Part shown: positions 38,729-46,385 of the stretch, in pieces
Position numbering within the stretch: the first letter of the stretch is position 1
Layout: the number at the start of each line of letters is the position of its first letter
Origin: Pseudonocardia petroleophila
Lineage (GTDB): Bacteria; Actinomycetota; Actinomycetes; Mycobacteriales; Pseudonocardiaceae
NCBI RefSeq assembly: GCF_014235185.1
Contig: NZ_CP060131.1
Coordinates: 2,177,501-2,241,500, forward strand
Direction of reading: 5' to 3'
DNA length: 64,000 bases
The notes under the pieces: generated by a model
Database searches by the model: none
What the model was told of the DNA's origin: nothing
Seen by the model: only the letters and a program-made list of their open reading frames with translations
Position numbers and translations under genes: made by a program

Positions 38729-39310
38729 GTGACCACGACCCGGCGAGCCGACATGTTCACCGACGACGGCAGGCCGTCCGACGACGACCCGCGCGAGCAC
38801 CGGCCACGCGCCGGTGACGAGCGCACCACGCTGGTCGAGGCGCTGCGCGCCCAGCGCCTCACGCTGGAGCTGAAGTGCGCGGGCCTCGACGCCGAGGCGA
38901 TGGCCCGGCGGTCGGTGCCCCCGTCGACGATGTCGCTGCTGGGGCTGGTGCGCCACCTCGCCGAGGTGGAGCGGCTGACGTTCCGGGTGCTGATGGCGGG
39001 CCGGGACGCGCCGCGGCTGTTCACCTCGGAGACCGACCGCGACGGCGACTTCGACGGGGCCGTGCCCGACCCCGGGGTCGTCGCCCGGGCGTGGGAGGCG
39101 TGGCGGGCCGAGGTCGACTTCGCCACGCGGTTCGTCGACGCGGCCCCCGGGCTCGACGTGACCGCCGACGACCCCGGCAACCTCCACGGGAGCGGCGGCG
39201 GGCCGATGTCGCTGCGCGAGGTGCTGGTCGAGATGATCACCGAGTACGCCCGGCACATGGGGCACGTCGACCTGCTGCGGGAGCGGATCGACGGGCGCGT
39301 CGGGCAGTAG
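38729..39310 (+). CDS. DinB family (DUF664) protein
   Basis: 193 residues predicted as a DinB/DUF664 four-helix bundle: TMSLLGLVRHLAEVERLTFRV with the first metal-ligand His, and MITEYARHMGHVDLLRERIDG with the later His ligands. Family members include metal-dependent mycothiol S-transferases, plausible in a mycothiol producer. A CAGGAT hexamer ends six bases before GTG 38729, which has no Shine-Dalgarno. It ends two bases from a convergent hypothetical gene. Confidence 0.88.
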   Translation: MTTTRRADMFTDDGRPSDDDPREHRPRAGDERTTLVEALRAQRLTLELKCAGLDAEAMARRSVPPSTMSLLGLVRHLAEVERLTFRVLMAGRDAPRLFTSETDRDGDFDGAVPDPGVVARAWEAWRAEVDFATRFVDAAPGLDVTADDPGNLHGSGGGPMSLREVLVEMITEYARHMGHVDLLRERIDGRVGQ

Positions 39311-39312
39311 GC

Positions 39313-39690
39313 CTAGCCGGACGGGCGGATCCGGGCGAGGACGTCCGCGCCCAGCACGACGTCGTGCGGCAGCCGCCGCAGCTCGTCCGCGTCGACCGGT
39401 GCGCCGTGGTGGCGCGCCACCTGCTGCAGGTGGGTCCAGTGGCCCGCGGCCATCTCCTCGGCGGTGCGGCCGCCGGTCGGCTCGTCCGGCCCCACCACCG
39501 CGCGCGTCGTCTCCCGCAGGCCCTCCGCCGAGGCCCCGGCCCACCGCTGGGTCGATCCCCAGCCGCGGTCGTCGAGCAGCAGCACCCGCCGGCCGTCGGG
39601 GAGCTCCAGCTCGTGCCGGGCCGACACCGTGATCGTGACGGCGGCGGGGTCGTCGACGTCGACGGAGGTCACCAGGCGCACGGGCCGCAC
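39313..39690 (-). CDS. Hypothetical protein
   Basis: 125 residues from GTG 39690. It has a beta-rich N-terminal half (VTITVSARHELELPDGRRVLLLDDRGW) and a helical C-terminal part (EEMAAGHWTHLQQVARHHGA). I recognise no family. The upstream 130 bases keep the frame open but read as low-complexity Pro/Arg, so I place the start at the GTG preceded by GGATACC. It is divergent from an ohrR-like gene. Confidence 0.6.
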   Translation of the reverse strand: MRPVRLVTSVDVDDPAAVTITVSARHELELPDGRRVLLLDDRGWGSTQRWAGASAEGLRETTRAVVGPDEPTGGRTAEEMAAGHWTHLQQVARHHGAPVDADELRRLPHDVVLGADVLARIRPSG

Positions 39691-39797
39691 GGTATCCGGG
39701 TCGGACCGGGGGCCGGCAGGGGTCGATCGGCGCAGCCGGACGGCCGGATCGCGCGGGCCGCGGGCGAGGGGGCCGGCGGGAGGCCTACAGTGGTTCG

Positions 39798-40301
39798 ATG
39801 GCGCAGCAGGAGACCGCATGGTCGATGAACCTGGACGAGCAACTGTGCTTCTCGCTCTACGCCGCGTCCCGCGCGATGATCGGTTGCTACCGCCCCCAGC
39901 TCGACGCCGTCGGCATCACCTACCCGCAGTACCTGGTGATGCTCGTGCTGTGGGAGCGCGAGGAGGCCACGGTCACCTCGATCGGCTCGGCGCTGCAGCT
40001 GGAGACCGGCACGCTCTCGCCGCTGCTCAAGCGGCTGGAGGCGGCCGGGTTCGTCGCCCGGCGCCGCCAGGAGAGCGACGAGCGCTCGGTGCTGGTGTCG
40101 CTGACGCCGGCCGGTCGCGAGCTGCGCGAGCAGGTGCCCGACATCCAGCGCCGGGTCCGCCGGGCCACCGGGATGTCCCACGAGCACATCGCCGAGCTCC
40201 GGCGCACCCTCGACCAGCTGACCCGCCAGCTGCGCGCGGCCGACGGCGCTCAGCCGACGGGCACCGAGACGCCCACGCCGCCGCGGGTGTCGGCCCCGTA
40301 G
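39798..40301 (+). CDS. MarR family regulator of the OhrR type
   Basis: 167 residues with a winged HTH ([20 protein letters not shown]). The N-terminus [14 protein letters not shown] carries Cys17 with Tyr21, and later Tyr31, close to the peroxidatic Cys and supporting Tyr residues of OhrR, which senses organic hydroperoxides. An ohr gene is not adjacent, so the target must be elsewhere or is the gene itself. TACAGT ends six bases before ATG 39798 (leaderless). The last 52 bases overlap the convergent VOC gene. Confidence 0.85.
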   Translation: MAQQETAWSMNLDEQLCFSLYAASRAMIGCYRPQLDAVGITYPQYLVMLVLWEREEATVTSIGSALQLETGTLSPLLKRLEAAGFVARRRQESDERSVLVSLTPAGRELREQVPDIQRRVRRATGMSHEHIAELRRTLDQLTRQLRAADGAQPTGTETPTPPRVSAP

Positions 40302-40756
40302 CGGGCGATCTCCGCGTCGATGTCGAGCGCCTCCGTGCGGAGCGTCGCGTCGCCGTCGAGCAGGGCGGCGGGCACCAGCCAGCTCACCTCGAACTCGATG
40401 CCGTCGGGGTCGTGCGCGTAGAGCGCCTTGGTGCTGCCGTGGTCGGACGCGCCGACCAGCGCCCCGTTCCCGCGCAGCACGCCGGCGATGCGCCGCAGCT
40501 CACCGAGGGTGTCGACCTCCCAGGCCAGGTGGTAGAGCCCCACCGTGCTCCGGCCGGCGCCGGAGGCCCCCGCCTGCGTGCCGATGGCGAACAGGCCGAG
40601 GTCGTGGTCGTTGGTCGAGCCCTCCGCCTGCAGGAACGCGGCGCGGCCGGGGACGCCGGCGACGGTGCGGAAGCCGAGGGCGTCGTGGTAGAACGCGACG
40701 CTCGTCTCGAGGTCGCGGACGTAGAGGACGGCGTGGTTGAGGCGCTGGACGGGCAT
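40250..40756 (-). CDS. VOC family (glyoxalase/dioxygenase-like) protein
   Basis: 168 residues with two beta-alpha-beta-beta-beta modules of the vicinal oxygen chelate fold. Likely metal ligands are His8 (LNHAVLYVRD), a His in LYHLAWEVD and a Glu in GIEFEVSW. It resembles catechol 2,3-dioxygenase-like proteins; the substrate is unknown. AAAGGAGATC precedes ATG 40756, the best Shine-Dalgarno in the window. It is divergent from a marR gene with a shared operator region and overlaps the ohrR-like gene by 52 bases. Confidence 0.88.
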   Translation of the reverse strand: MPVQRLNHAVLYVRDLETSVAFYHDALGFRTVAGVPGRAAFLQAEGSTNDHDLGLFAIGTQAGASGAGRSTVGLYHLAWEVDTLGELRRIAGVLRGNGALVGASDHGSTKALYAHDPDGIEFEVSWLVPAALLDGDATLRTEALDIDAEIARYGADTRGGVGVSVPVG

Positions 40757-40769
40757 CGGATCTCCTTTT

Positions 40770-40821
40770 GTTGAACGCTCACAGATTAACACATGAAAGT
40801 TCAACTGTCTTCGGTTAGGCT
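40770..40821. promoter_or_regulatory. Divergent VOC/marR promoter with inverted repeat
   Basis: GTTGAAC (40770-40776) and GTTCAAC (40799-40805) are perfect inverted arms in an A/T-rich region between the two genes. TAGGCT at 40816-40821 is a -10-like hexamer seven bases before the marR start GTG 40829. MarR proteins usually bind such TTGAA/TTCAA arms, so the regulator probably controls both genes here. Confidence 0.6.
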
Positions 40822-40828
40822 GTGCGGC

Positions 40829-41323
40829 GTGACGGACGACAGGTGGCTCACCGACGACCAGCTCGACGCGTGGCTGACGTTCCAGGCGGCGTCCACGCTC
40901 CTGGACGCGGCGCTCGATCGCCAGCTCCAGCGCGACGCGGGGCTGCCGCACGCCTACTACCTGATCCTGGCGATGCTGTCCGACGTGCCCGGTCGCACGC
41001 TGCGGATGAGCGACCTGGCCGTCATGACGCAGAGCTCGCAGAGCCGGCTCTCGCACGCGGTGTCGCGGCTGGAGGGCAACGGCTGGGTCCGGCGCGTCCC
41101 GTGCCCCGACGACCGGCGCAGCACGCTCGCCCGGCTCACCGACGCCGGGTTCGACGTCCTCGCCGCGGCCGCCCCCGGCCACGTCGCCACGGTGCGCGCG
41201 CACGTGTTCGACCGGCTCACCGCCGAGCAGGTGGAGCAGCTCCGCGCGATCGGCCGCACGATCCTGGACGGGCTCGACGCACCGACCGTGTGCCCGGGGC
41301 AGGTGCCGCGGCTGGCAGAGTGA
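40829..41323 (+). CDS. MarR family regulator
   Basis: 164 residues with a winged HTH ([32 protein letters not shown] is its core, residues about 55-87) and a wing with PDDRRS. It lacks an N-terminal redox Cys, so it probably binds a small phenolic ligand. GTG 40829 follows a TAGGCT hexamer by seven bases, with no Shine-Dalgarno. It is divergent from the VOC gene and ends five bases before gpmA. Confidence 0.9.
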   Translation: MTDDRWLTDDQLDAWLTFQAASTLLDAALDRQLQRDAGLPHAYYLILAMLSDVPGRTLRMSDLAVMTQSSQSRLSHAVSRLEGNGWVRRVPCPDDRRSTLARLTDAGFDVLAAAAPGHVATVRAHVFDRLTAEQVEQLRAIGRTILDGLDAPTVCPGQVPRLAE

Positions 41324-41328
41324 TCGCC

Positions 41329-42063
41329 ATGGGAACCCTGGTGCTGCTCCGTCACGGGCAGAGCGCGTGGAACGCCGAGAACCTCTTCACCGGCTGGGTG
41401 GACGTGCCGCTCACCGAGACCGGCGAGCAGGAGGCCCGCCGCGGCGGTGAGCTGCTGCGCGAGGCCGGGCTGCTGCCCGACGTCGTGCACACCTCGCTGA
41501 TGCGCCGCGCGATCTCCACCGCGCACCTCGCGCTCGACGCGTGCGACCGGCACTGGATCCCGGTGAAGCGCGACTGGCGCCTCAACGAGCGCCACTACGG
41601 CGCGCTGCAGGGCAAGGACAAGAAGCAGACGCTCGCGGAGTTCGGCGAGGAGCAGTTCATGCTCTGGCGCCGTTCCTACGACACCCCGCCGCCGGAGATC
41701 GAGGTCGGCTCCGAGTTCGACCAGAGCGGCGACCCCCGCTACGCCGGCACGCCCGTCCCGCGCACCGAGTGCCTCAAGGACGTCGTGACGCGCTTCCTGC
41801 CCTACTGGGAGTCCGCGGTGGTGCCCGACCTGCGGGCCGGGAAGGTCGTGCTGCTGGCCGCGCACGGCAACTCGCTGCGCGCGCTCGTCAAGCACCTCGA
41901 CGGCATCTCCGACGCCGACATCGCCGGGCTCAACATCCCCACCGGCATGCCGCTGCGCTACGACCTCGACGACGACCTGCGCCCGACGGTCCCCGGCGGC
42001 ACCTACCTCGACCCGCAGGCGGCCGCCGACGCCGCGGCCGCGGTGGCCTCGCAGGGGCGCTGA
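41329..42063 (+). CDS. gpmA: 2,3-bisphosphoglycerate-dependent phosphoglycerate mutase
   Basis: 244 residues. The catalytic RHGQSAWN motif is near residues 8-15, the glutamate in [12 protein letters not shown] near 87, and the second His in [10 protein letters not shown] near 182. It interconverts 3- and 2-phosphoglycerate in glycolysis. It lies just upstream of senX3-regX3, as in M. tuberculosis Rv0489-Rv0491 (recalled). A long hairpin follows the stop. Confidence 0.95.
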   Translation: MGTLVLLRHGQSAWNAENLFTGWVDVPLTETGEQEARRGGELLREAGLLPDVVHTSLMRRAISTAHLALDACDRHWIPVKRDWRLNERHYGALQGKDKKQTLAEFGEEQFMLWRRSYDTPPPEIEVGSEFDQSGDPRYAGTPVPRTECLKDVVTRFLPYWESAVVPDLRAGKVVLLAAHGNSLRALVKHLDGISDADIAGLNIPTGMPLRYDLDDDLRPTVPGGTYLDPQAAADAAAAVASQGR

Positions 42064-42079
42064 CCCCCGTCCCGCCGTT

Positions 42080-42130
42080 GCAGCAAGGCCACCTTCACGC
42101 CATCTCGTTGCGTGAAGGTGGCCTTGCTGC
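42080..42130. repeat. Long perfect hairpin after gpmA
   Basis: Bases 42080-42100 and 42110-42130 form a 21-base-pair perfect stem (left arm begins GCAGCAAGGCCACCTTCACG) with a nine-base loop. CCCCCG at 42064-42069 and CGGGGG at 42134-42139 may extend it outward. Related GTGAAGGTGGCCTTG hairpins recur in Pseudonocardiaceae genomes as I recall. It can end gpmA transcription but is longer and more exact than a normal terminator. Confidence 0.85.
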
Positions 42131-42156
42131 GATCGGGGGGCGAACGCCGGGCGGAA

Positions 42157-42172
42157 TGAACGCGGTGTGAAC
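42157..42172. promoter_or_regulatory. PHO-box-like direct repeat upstream of senX3
   Basis: TGAAC occurs at 42157-42161 and 42168-42172, an 11-base period; on the minus strand this reads GTTCA-N6-GTTCA, like the tandem GTTCACC repeats bound by PhoP/RegX3. It lies 96 bases upstream of the senX3 start, fitting autoregulation by RegX3. Confidence 0.55.
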
Positions 42173-42254
42173 GAGGGCCGAAATGTGCCGCTCCCGGACG
42201 TCACCGCGGTCACGACCGGCCCTCCGGACTGGCCAACGCGGCCGTCGGGCTGCC

Positions 42255-42260
42255 TACGAT
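42255..42260 (+). promoter_or_regulatory. -10 element of senX3
   Basis: TACGAT (TANNNT) ends seven bases before GTG 42268, so the senX3 mRNA is probably leaderless. Confidence 0.5.
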
Positions 42261-42267
42261 GCCGCCC

Positions 42268-43464
42268 GTGACCGCACTGCTGTGCGTGCTGATCGCGGCC
42301 GCCGCTCTCGTGCTCGGCGTCGTTGTCGGGATGCGTACCGGGCGTCGGCGGGTCGAGCCCGCCCCCGTCCCGGCCCCACCGACCCCCGGCCCGCCGATGG
42401 CCGACCTCCTGGAGCGCGTGTTCCGCTCCTCCGACGCCGGGCTCGCGGTCTTCACCCGCGCCGGTGACGTGGTGCTGCACAACGACCGCGCCGTCGAGCT
42501 GGGGCTGGTGCGCGGGGGCCTGCCGGACGCGCGGGCCTGGGCGGCGTGCCAGCGGGCGGAGAGCTCGGGGCAGCCCGCCACCGTCGACCTCTCCCCGCTC
42601 GACCACCGCGGCCGCCAGCCCGCGGCCGTCGTCGCCGACGTGCGCCCGCTCGGCGGCGGCTACACCGTCGCCGAGGCCTCCGACACCTCCGACGCGGTGC
42701 GGCTCGAGGCGACCCGTCGCGACTTCGTCGCCAACGTCAGCCACGAGCTCAAGACCCCCGTCGGCGCGGTCGGCCTGCTCGCCGAGGCGGTGCTGGACGC
42801 GGCGGACGACGCCGTCGAGGTCCGCCGGTTCGGCACGAAGATCCTCAACGAGGCCAACCGGCTCGGCGCGCTGGTCACCGAGCTGATCGCGCTGTCGCGG
42901 CTGACCGGGGCCGAGCGGCTGCCCGAGCTGTGCGTCGTCGACGTCGACGAGGTGGTGCGCGAGGCGATGGCCCGCAGCCGGCTGTCCGCCGAGGGCTCGC
43001 GCATCGACATCACCGTCGACCGGCCCACCGGCCTGGAGGTCGACGGCGACCGCACGCTGCTGGTCACCGCGCTGTCCAACCTCGTCGAGAACGCGATCGC
43101 GTACTCGCCGTCGGAGGCGTCGGTGTCGGTCTCGCGGCGGCGGGTCGGGGACTGGGTGGAGGTCTCGGTCACCGACCGCGGCATCGGCATCGCCCCCGAG
43201 CACCAGGCGCGCGTGTTCGAGCGCTTCTTCCGCGTCGACCCGGCGCGCTCGCGCGCGACCGGCGGCACCGGGCTGGGGCTCGCGATCGTCAAGCACGTGG
43301 TGGCCAACCACGGGGGCGAGGTGCGGCTGTGGAGCAGCCCCGGCACCGGGTCCACGTTCACGATGCGGCTGCCGGTCCACGTGGCGGAGCTCGACGACAT
43401 CGACGACGACGACCCCGAGGGCGTCGCCCTGCAGGGGAGTCACGGACCGAGGAGGACAGGATGA
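42268..43464 (+). CDS. senX3: Phosphate-responsive sensor histidine kinase SenX3
   Basis: 398 residues: one N-terminal membrane helix (LLCVLIAAAALVLGVVVG), a PAS-like domain (about 45-140), HisKA with His near 158 in NVSHELKTPVGAVGLLAE, and an ATPase domain with NLVENAIAYSP, DRGIGIAPEHQ and GLGLAIVKH. It senses phosphate status with the Pst system and phosphorylates RegX3. Its stop overlaps the regX3 start (ATGA). GTG 42268 is chosen from the -10 spacing; ATG 42259 would fall between the -10 and the presumed transcription start. Confidence 0.94.
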   Translation: MTALLCVLIAAAALVLGVVVGMRTGRRRVEPAPVPAPPTPGPPMADLLERVFRSSDAGLAVFTRAGDVVLHNDRAVELGLVRGGLPDARAWAACQRAESSGQPATVDLSPLDHRGRQPAAVVADVRPLGGGYTVAEASDTSDAVRLEATRRDFVANVSHELKTPVGAVGLLAEAVLDAADDAVEVRRFGTKILNEANRLGALVTELIALSRLTGAERLPELCVVDVDEVVREAMARSRLSAEGSRIDITVDRPTGLEVDGDRTLLVTALSNLVENAIAYSPSEASVSVSRRRVGDWVEVSVTDRGIGIAPEHQARVFERFFRVDPARSRATGGTGLGLAIVKHVVANHGGEVRLWSSPGTGSTFTMRLPVHVAELDDIDDDDPEGVALQGSHGPRRTG

Positions 43465-44165
43465 CCAGGGTTCTGATCGTCGAGGACGAGGAGTCCTTCG
43501 CCGACCCGCTCGCGTTCCTGCTGCGCAAGGAGGGCTTCACGACGGCCGTGGCCGCGACCGGCCAGGACGCGCTCGAGGAGTTCGACCGCAACGGCGCCGA
43601 CATCGTGCTGCTCGACCTCATGCTCCCGGGCATGAGCGGCACCGACGTCTGCAAGGCGCTGCGCACCCGCTCCGCCGTCCCGGTGATCATGGTGACGGCC
43701 CGCGACAGCGAGATCGACAAGGTCGTGGGCCTGGAGCTGGGCGCCGACGACTACGTCACCAAGCCCTACTCGGCGCGCGAGCTGATCGCCCGCGTCCGCG
43801 CGGTGCTGCGCCGCGGCGGCGAGGGCGGCGCGGAGCTGGACGGATCCGGAGGCTGGAGCAGCGGTGCGGTGCTGGAGGCCGGGCCGGTGCGGATGGACGT
43901 CGAGCGGCACGTCGTCTCGGTGGGAGGTGCCGACGTGGCGCTCCCGCTCAAGGAGTTCGACCTGCTGGAGTACCTGCTGCGCAACGTCGGCCGGGTGCTC
44001 ACCCGCGGCCAGCTCATCGACCGGGTCTGGGGGGCCGACTACGTCGGCGACACGAAGACCCTCGACGTGCACGTCAAGCGGTTGCGCAGCAAGGTCGAGG
44101 CCGACCCGGGCGCCCCGAAGCACCTGGTCACCGTGCGGGGGCTCGGCTACAAGTTCGAGGGGTAG
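43461..44165 (+). CDS. regX3: Phosphate-responsive response regulator RegX3
   Basis: 234 residues. Receiver with acidic E8-D9-E10, phospho-acceptor Asp52 in IVLLDLMLPG, then Lys in YVTKPYSAREL; DNA-binding domain with LPLKEFDLLEYLLRN and a winged helix TLDVHVKRLRSKVE. It activates phosphate-starvation genes. GAGGAGGACAGG precedes ATG 43461, which overlaps senX3. It probably binds the PHO-box-like repeat at 42157. Confidence 0.95.
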   Translation: MTRVLIVEDEESFADPLAFLLRKEGFTTAVAATGQDALEEFDRNGADIVLLDLMLPGMSGTDVCKALRTRSAVPVIMVTARDSEIDKVVGLELGADDYVTKPYSARELIARVRAVLRRGGEGGAELDGSGGWSSGAVLEAGPVRMDVERHVVSVGGADVALPLKEFDLLEYLLRNVGRVLTRGQLIDRVWGADYVGDTKTLDVHVKRLRSKVEADPGAPKHLVTVRGLGYKFEG

Positions 44166-44188
44166 CCGGTGAGCAGGGTCTCCCCATG

Positions 44189-44203
44189 AAGTGTTCGACA
44201 CTT
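44189..44203. promoter_or_regulatory. Palindromic operator upstream of sulP
   Basis: AAGTGT-TCG-ACACTT is a perfect 15-base palindrome in an A/T-rich stretch 26 bases before the SulP start. An ArsR-type repressor is encoded at the end of the same operon, so this is its likely binding site. Confidence 0.6.
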
Positions 44204-44228
44204 GCAAATGTTGTGAAATGCTCAGCCG

Positions 44229-45941
44229 ATGGTGGCGATCGGTCGGGGCGGGGGGCGCCCGACCGCGCCCGGGGCGCGGTTCGGGATGCGGCGGCTGCTG
44301 CCCGCCGCCGAGGACCTGCGGGCGATGGGGCGGTCCCCGCGGCGTGACCTGACCGCGGGGCTCACCGTCGCCGTCGTCGCGCTGCCGCTGGCGCTGGGCT
44401 TCGGCGTCTCCTCGGGCCTCGGCGCGGCGGCCGGTCTGGCCACCGCCGTCGTCGCGGGGGTGCTCGCCGCGCTCTTCGGCGGATCGGCGACCCAGGTCTC
44501 CGGGCCCACCGGGGCCATGACGGTCGTGATCGTGCCGATCGTCGCGGTCCACGGGCCGTCCGGGGTGCTGACCGTCGGCCTGATGGCCGGGCTGATCCTG
44601 CTGGCGATGGCCGTGCTGGGCGTCGGGCGCCTGATGCGCTACGTGCCGGCCTCGGTGGTCGAGGGGTTCACGTTCGGCATCGCGTGCGTCATCGCGCTGC
44701 AGCAGTTCCCGCTGGCCCTGGGCGTCCACGCGGACGGGGAGCGGGTGCTCGCCGTCGCCGGGAACGCCGTGGCCGCCTTCGTCGCGACCCCGCACTGGCC
44801 CGAGATCGGCGTGGCCGCCGCGGTCGCCGCGCTCGCGCTGGTGGGGGCGCGCCTGCGCCCGGGCGTGCCGTTCTCGCTGGTCGGCGTCGTGCTGGCCACG
44901 GTGGTCGCGCTGGTCGCGCCCCTGGACCTCCGGCTGATCGGGGCGCTGCCCGCCGGGCTGCCGGCGCCGTCGCTGGCCTTCCTCGACCCGTCGACGCTCG
45001 GCGCGCTGCTGCCCGCCGCGGCCGCGGTGGCCGCGCTGGCCGCGCTGGAGTCGCTGCTCTCGGCCCAGGTGGCCGACGGGCTGTCGGTCGGGGACCGGCA
45101 CGACCCCGACCGGGAGCTCGTCGGCCAGGGGCTGGCCAACCTCGTCGCCCCGCTGTTCGGCGGGGTGCCCGCCACGGGGGCGATCGCGCGGACCGCGGTG
45201 AACGTGCGGGCCGGCGCGACCTCCCGGCTGGCCGCGCTGAGCCACGCCGTTCTGCTGGCCGGGGTCGTCTACCTCGCGGCGTGGACGGTGGCGCTGGTGC
45301 CGGTCGCGGCGCTGGCCGGTGTCCTGCTGGCCACGGCCGTCCGGATGGTCGACGTGCGCAGCCTCTGGTCGATGGCCCGCGCGACCCGCGCCGACGCGGC
45401 GGTGCTCGTGCTCACCGCGGTCGCCACCGTCGCCGTCGACCTGATCTGGGCGATCGGGATCGGTCTGCTGACCGCGGGCGTGCTCGCCCTGCGCGCGGTC
45501 GCCCGGCAGGCGCGGCTGGAGCAGGTCGGCCTCGCCGACGACCTGCCCCCCGGCGACGCCGAGCGCGAGCACGCCCTGCTGGCCCAGCACATCGTGGCGT
45601 TCCGCCTCGACGGCCCGCTGTTCTTCGCCGCGGCCCACCGGTTCCTGGTCGAGCTGCCCGGCATCGTCGACGTGGCGGTGGTGATCCTGCGCCTGTCGCA
45701 CGTCACGACGGTCGACGCGAGCGGGGCGCTGGCGCTGCGGGACGCGATCGCCGCGCTCGAGCGCCGGGGGGTCGTCGTCTACGTCTCCGGTGTCCGCGAC
45801 GGCCACCACCGCCCCTTCGACGCCCTCGACGTCCTCACCCGGCTGCGGGCGGAGGGACGGGTCTTCGGCACGACCCCGCAGGCCATCGCCGCGGCGCGGC
45901 AGCGGCTGCAGGCCGACGGGGTGCTGGCCGGACCGGCATGA
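44229..45941 (+). CDS. SulP family anion transporter with STAS domain
   Basis: 570 residues. About 11-12 membrane helices with the SulP signature regions (DLTAGLTVAVVALPLALGFG, GPTGAMTVVIVPIV) are followed from about residue 450 by a STAS domain (LDGPLFFAAAHRFLVEL, then TTVDASGALALRDA with the conserved Ser). Members carry sulfate, bicarbonate or organic acids; the cargo here is uncertain. ATG 44229 lacks a clear Shine-Dalgarno. The ArsR gene follows after 28 bases. Confidence 0.92.
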   Translation: MVAIGRGGGRPTAPGARFGMRRLLPAAEDLRAMGRSPRRDLTAGLTVAVVALPLALGFGVSSGLGAAAGLATAVVAGVLAALFGGSATQVSGPTGAMTVVIVPIVAVHGPSGVLTVGLMAGLILLAMAVLGVGRLMRYVPASVVEGFTFGIACVIALQQFPLALGVHADGERVLAVAGNAVAAFVATPHWPEIGVAAAVAALALVGARLRPGVPFSLVGVVLATVVALVAPLDLRLIGALPAGLPAPSLAFLDPSTLGALLPAAAAVAALAALESLLSAQVADGLSVGDRHDPDRELVGQGLANLVAPLFGGVPATGAIARTAVNVRAGATSRLAALSHAVLLAGVVYLAAWTVALVPVAALAGVLLATAVRMVDVRSLWSMARATRADAAVLVLTAVATVAVDLIWAIGIGLLTAGVLALRAVARQARLEQVGLADDLPPGDAEREHALLAQHIVAFRLDGPLFFAAAHRFLVELPGIVDVAVVILRLSHVTTVDASGALALRDAIAALERRGVVVYVSGVRDGHHRPFDALDVLTRLRAEGRVFGTTPQAIAAARQRLQADGVLAGPA

Positions 45942-45969
45942 TGGGGCCGGTGAAGGGGGTCGACGCGAG

Positions 45970-46296
45970 ATGAGCAGGCCGCTCTACCAGCTCAAGGCCG
46001 AGTTCTTCAAGACCCTCGGCCACCCGGTGCGGATCCGCGTGCTGGAGCTGCTCAGCGTGCGCGAGCACGCGGTGTCGGAGCTGCTCGCCGAGATCGGGGT
46101 CGAGCCCAGCAGCCTGTCGCAGCAGCTGGCCGTGCTGCGCCGGGCCGGTCTCGTCGTCACGCGCAAGGAGGGGTCGGCGGTGCACTACGCGCTGACCAGC
46201 GACGAGGTCGCCGATCTGCTCGCGGTGGCCCGCTCGATCCTCACCGGCGTGCTCTCCGGACAGGTCGAGCTGCTGGCCGACCTGCGGGGCAGCTGA
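45970..46296 (+). CDS. ArsR family regulator without metal-binding cysteines
   Basis: 108 residues with the ArsR winged HTH (LGHPVRIRVLELLS, and EPSSLSQQLAVLRRAGLV). It contains no cysteine, so classical arsenic or cadmium sensing through ELCVCDL is excluded. It probably senses another signal and represses sulP through the palindrome at 44189. This sulP-arsR pair is common in actinobacteria as I recall. ATG 45970 follows GACGCGAG. Confidence 0.9.
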   Translation: MSRPLYQLKAEFFKTLGHPVRIRVLELLSVREHAVSELLAEIGVEPSSLSQQLAVLRRAGLVVTRKEGSAVHYALTSDEVADLLAVARSILTGVLSGQVELLADLRGS

Positions 46297-46373
46297 GACC
46301 GGTTCGTCACGCCCCGTAGCCGTTGAATCCGCAGTGTGACGGGTTCGGTCACGGCGGCGTCACGGAGTGGCGG

Positions 46374-46379
46374 TAGCGT
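46374..46379 (+). promoter_or_regulatory. -10 element of the ppx gene
   Basis: TAGCGT (TANNNT) ends six bases before GTG 46386, so this mRNA is probably leaderless. Confidence 0.5.
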
Positions 46380-46385
46380 GGGGTC

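Noticed and set aside
44240..45900. Arsenic resistance function for the sulP-arsR genes
   Set aside because: The transporter is a SulP with STAS domain and the ArsR protein has no cysteines, so there is no basis for arsenic sensing.
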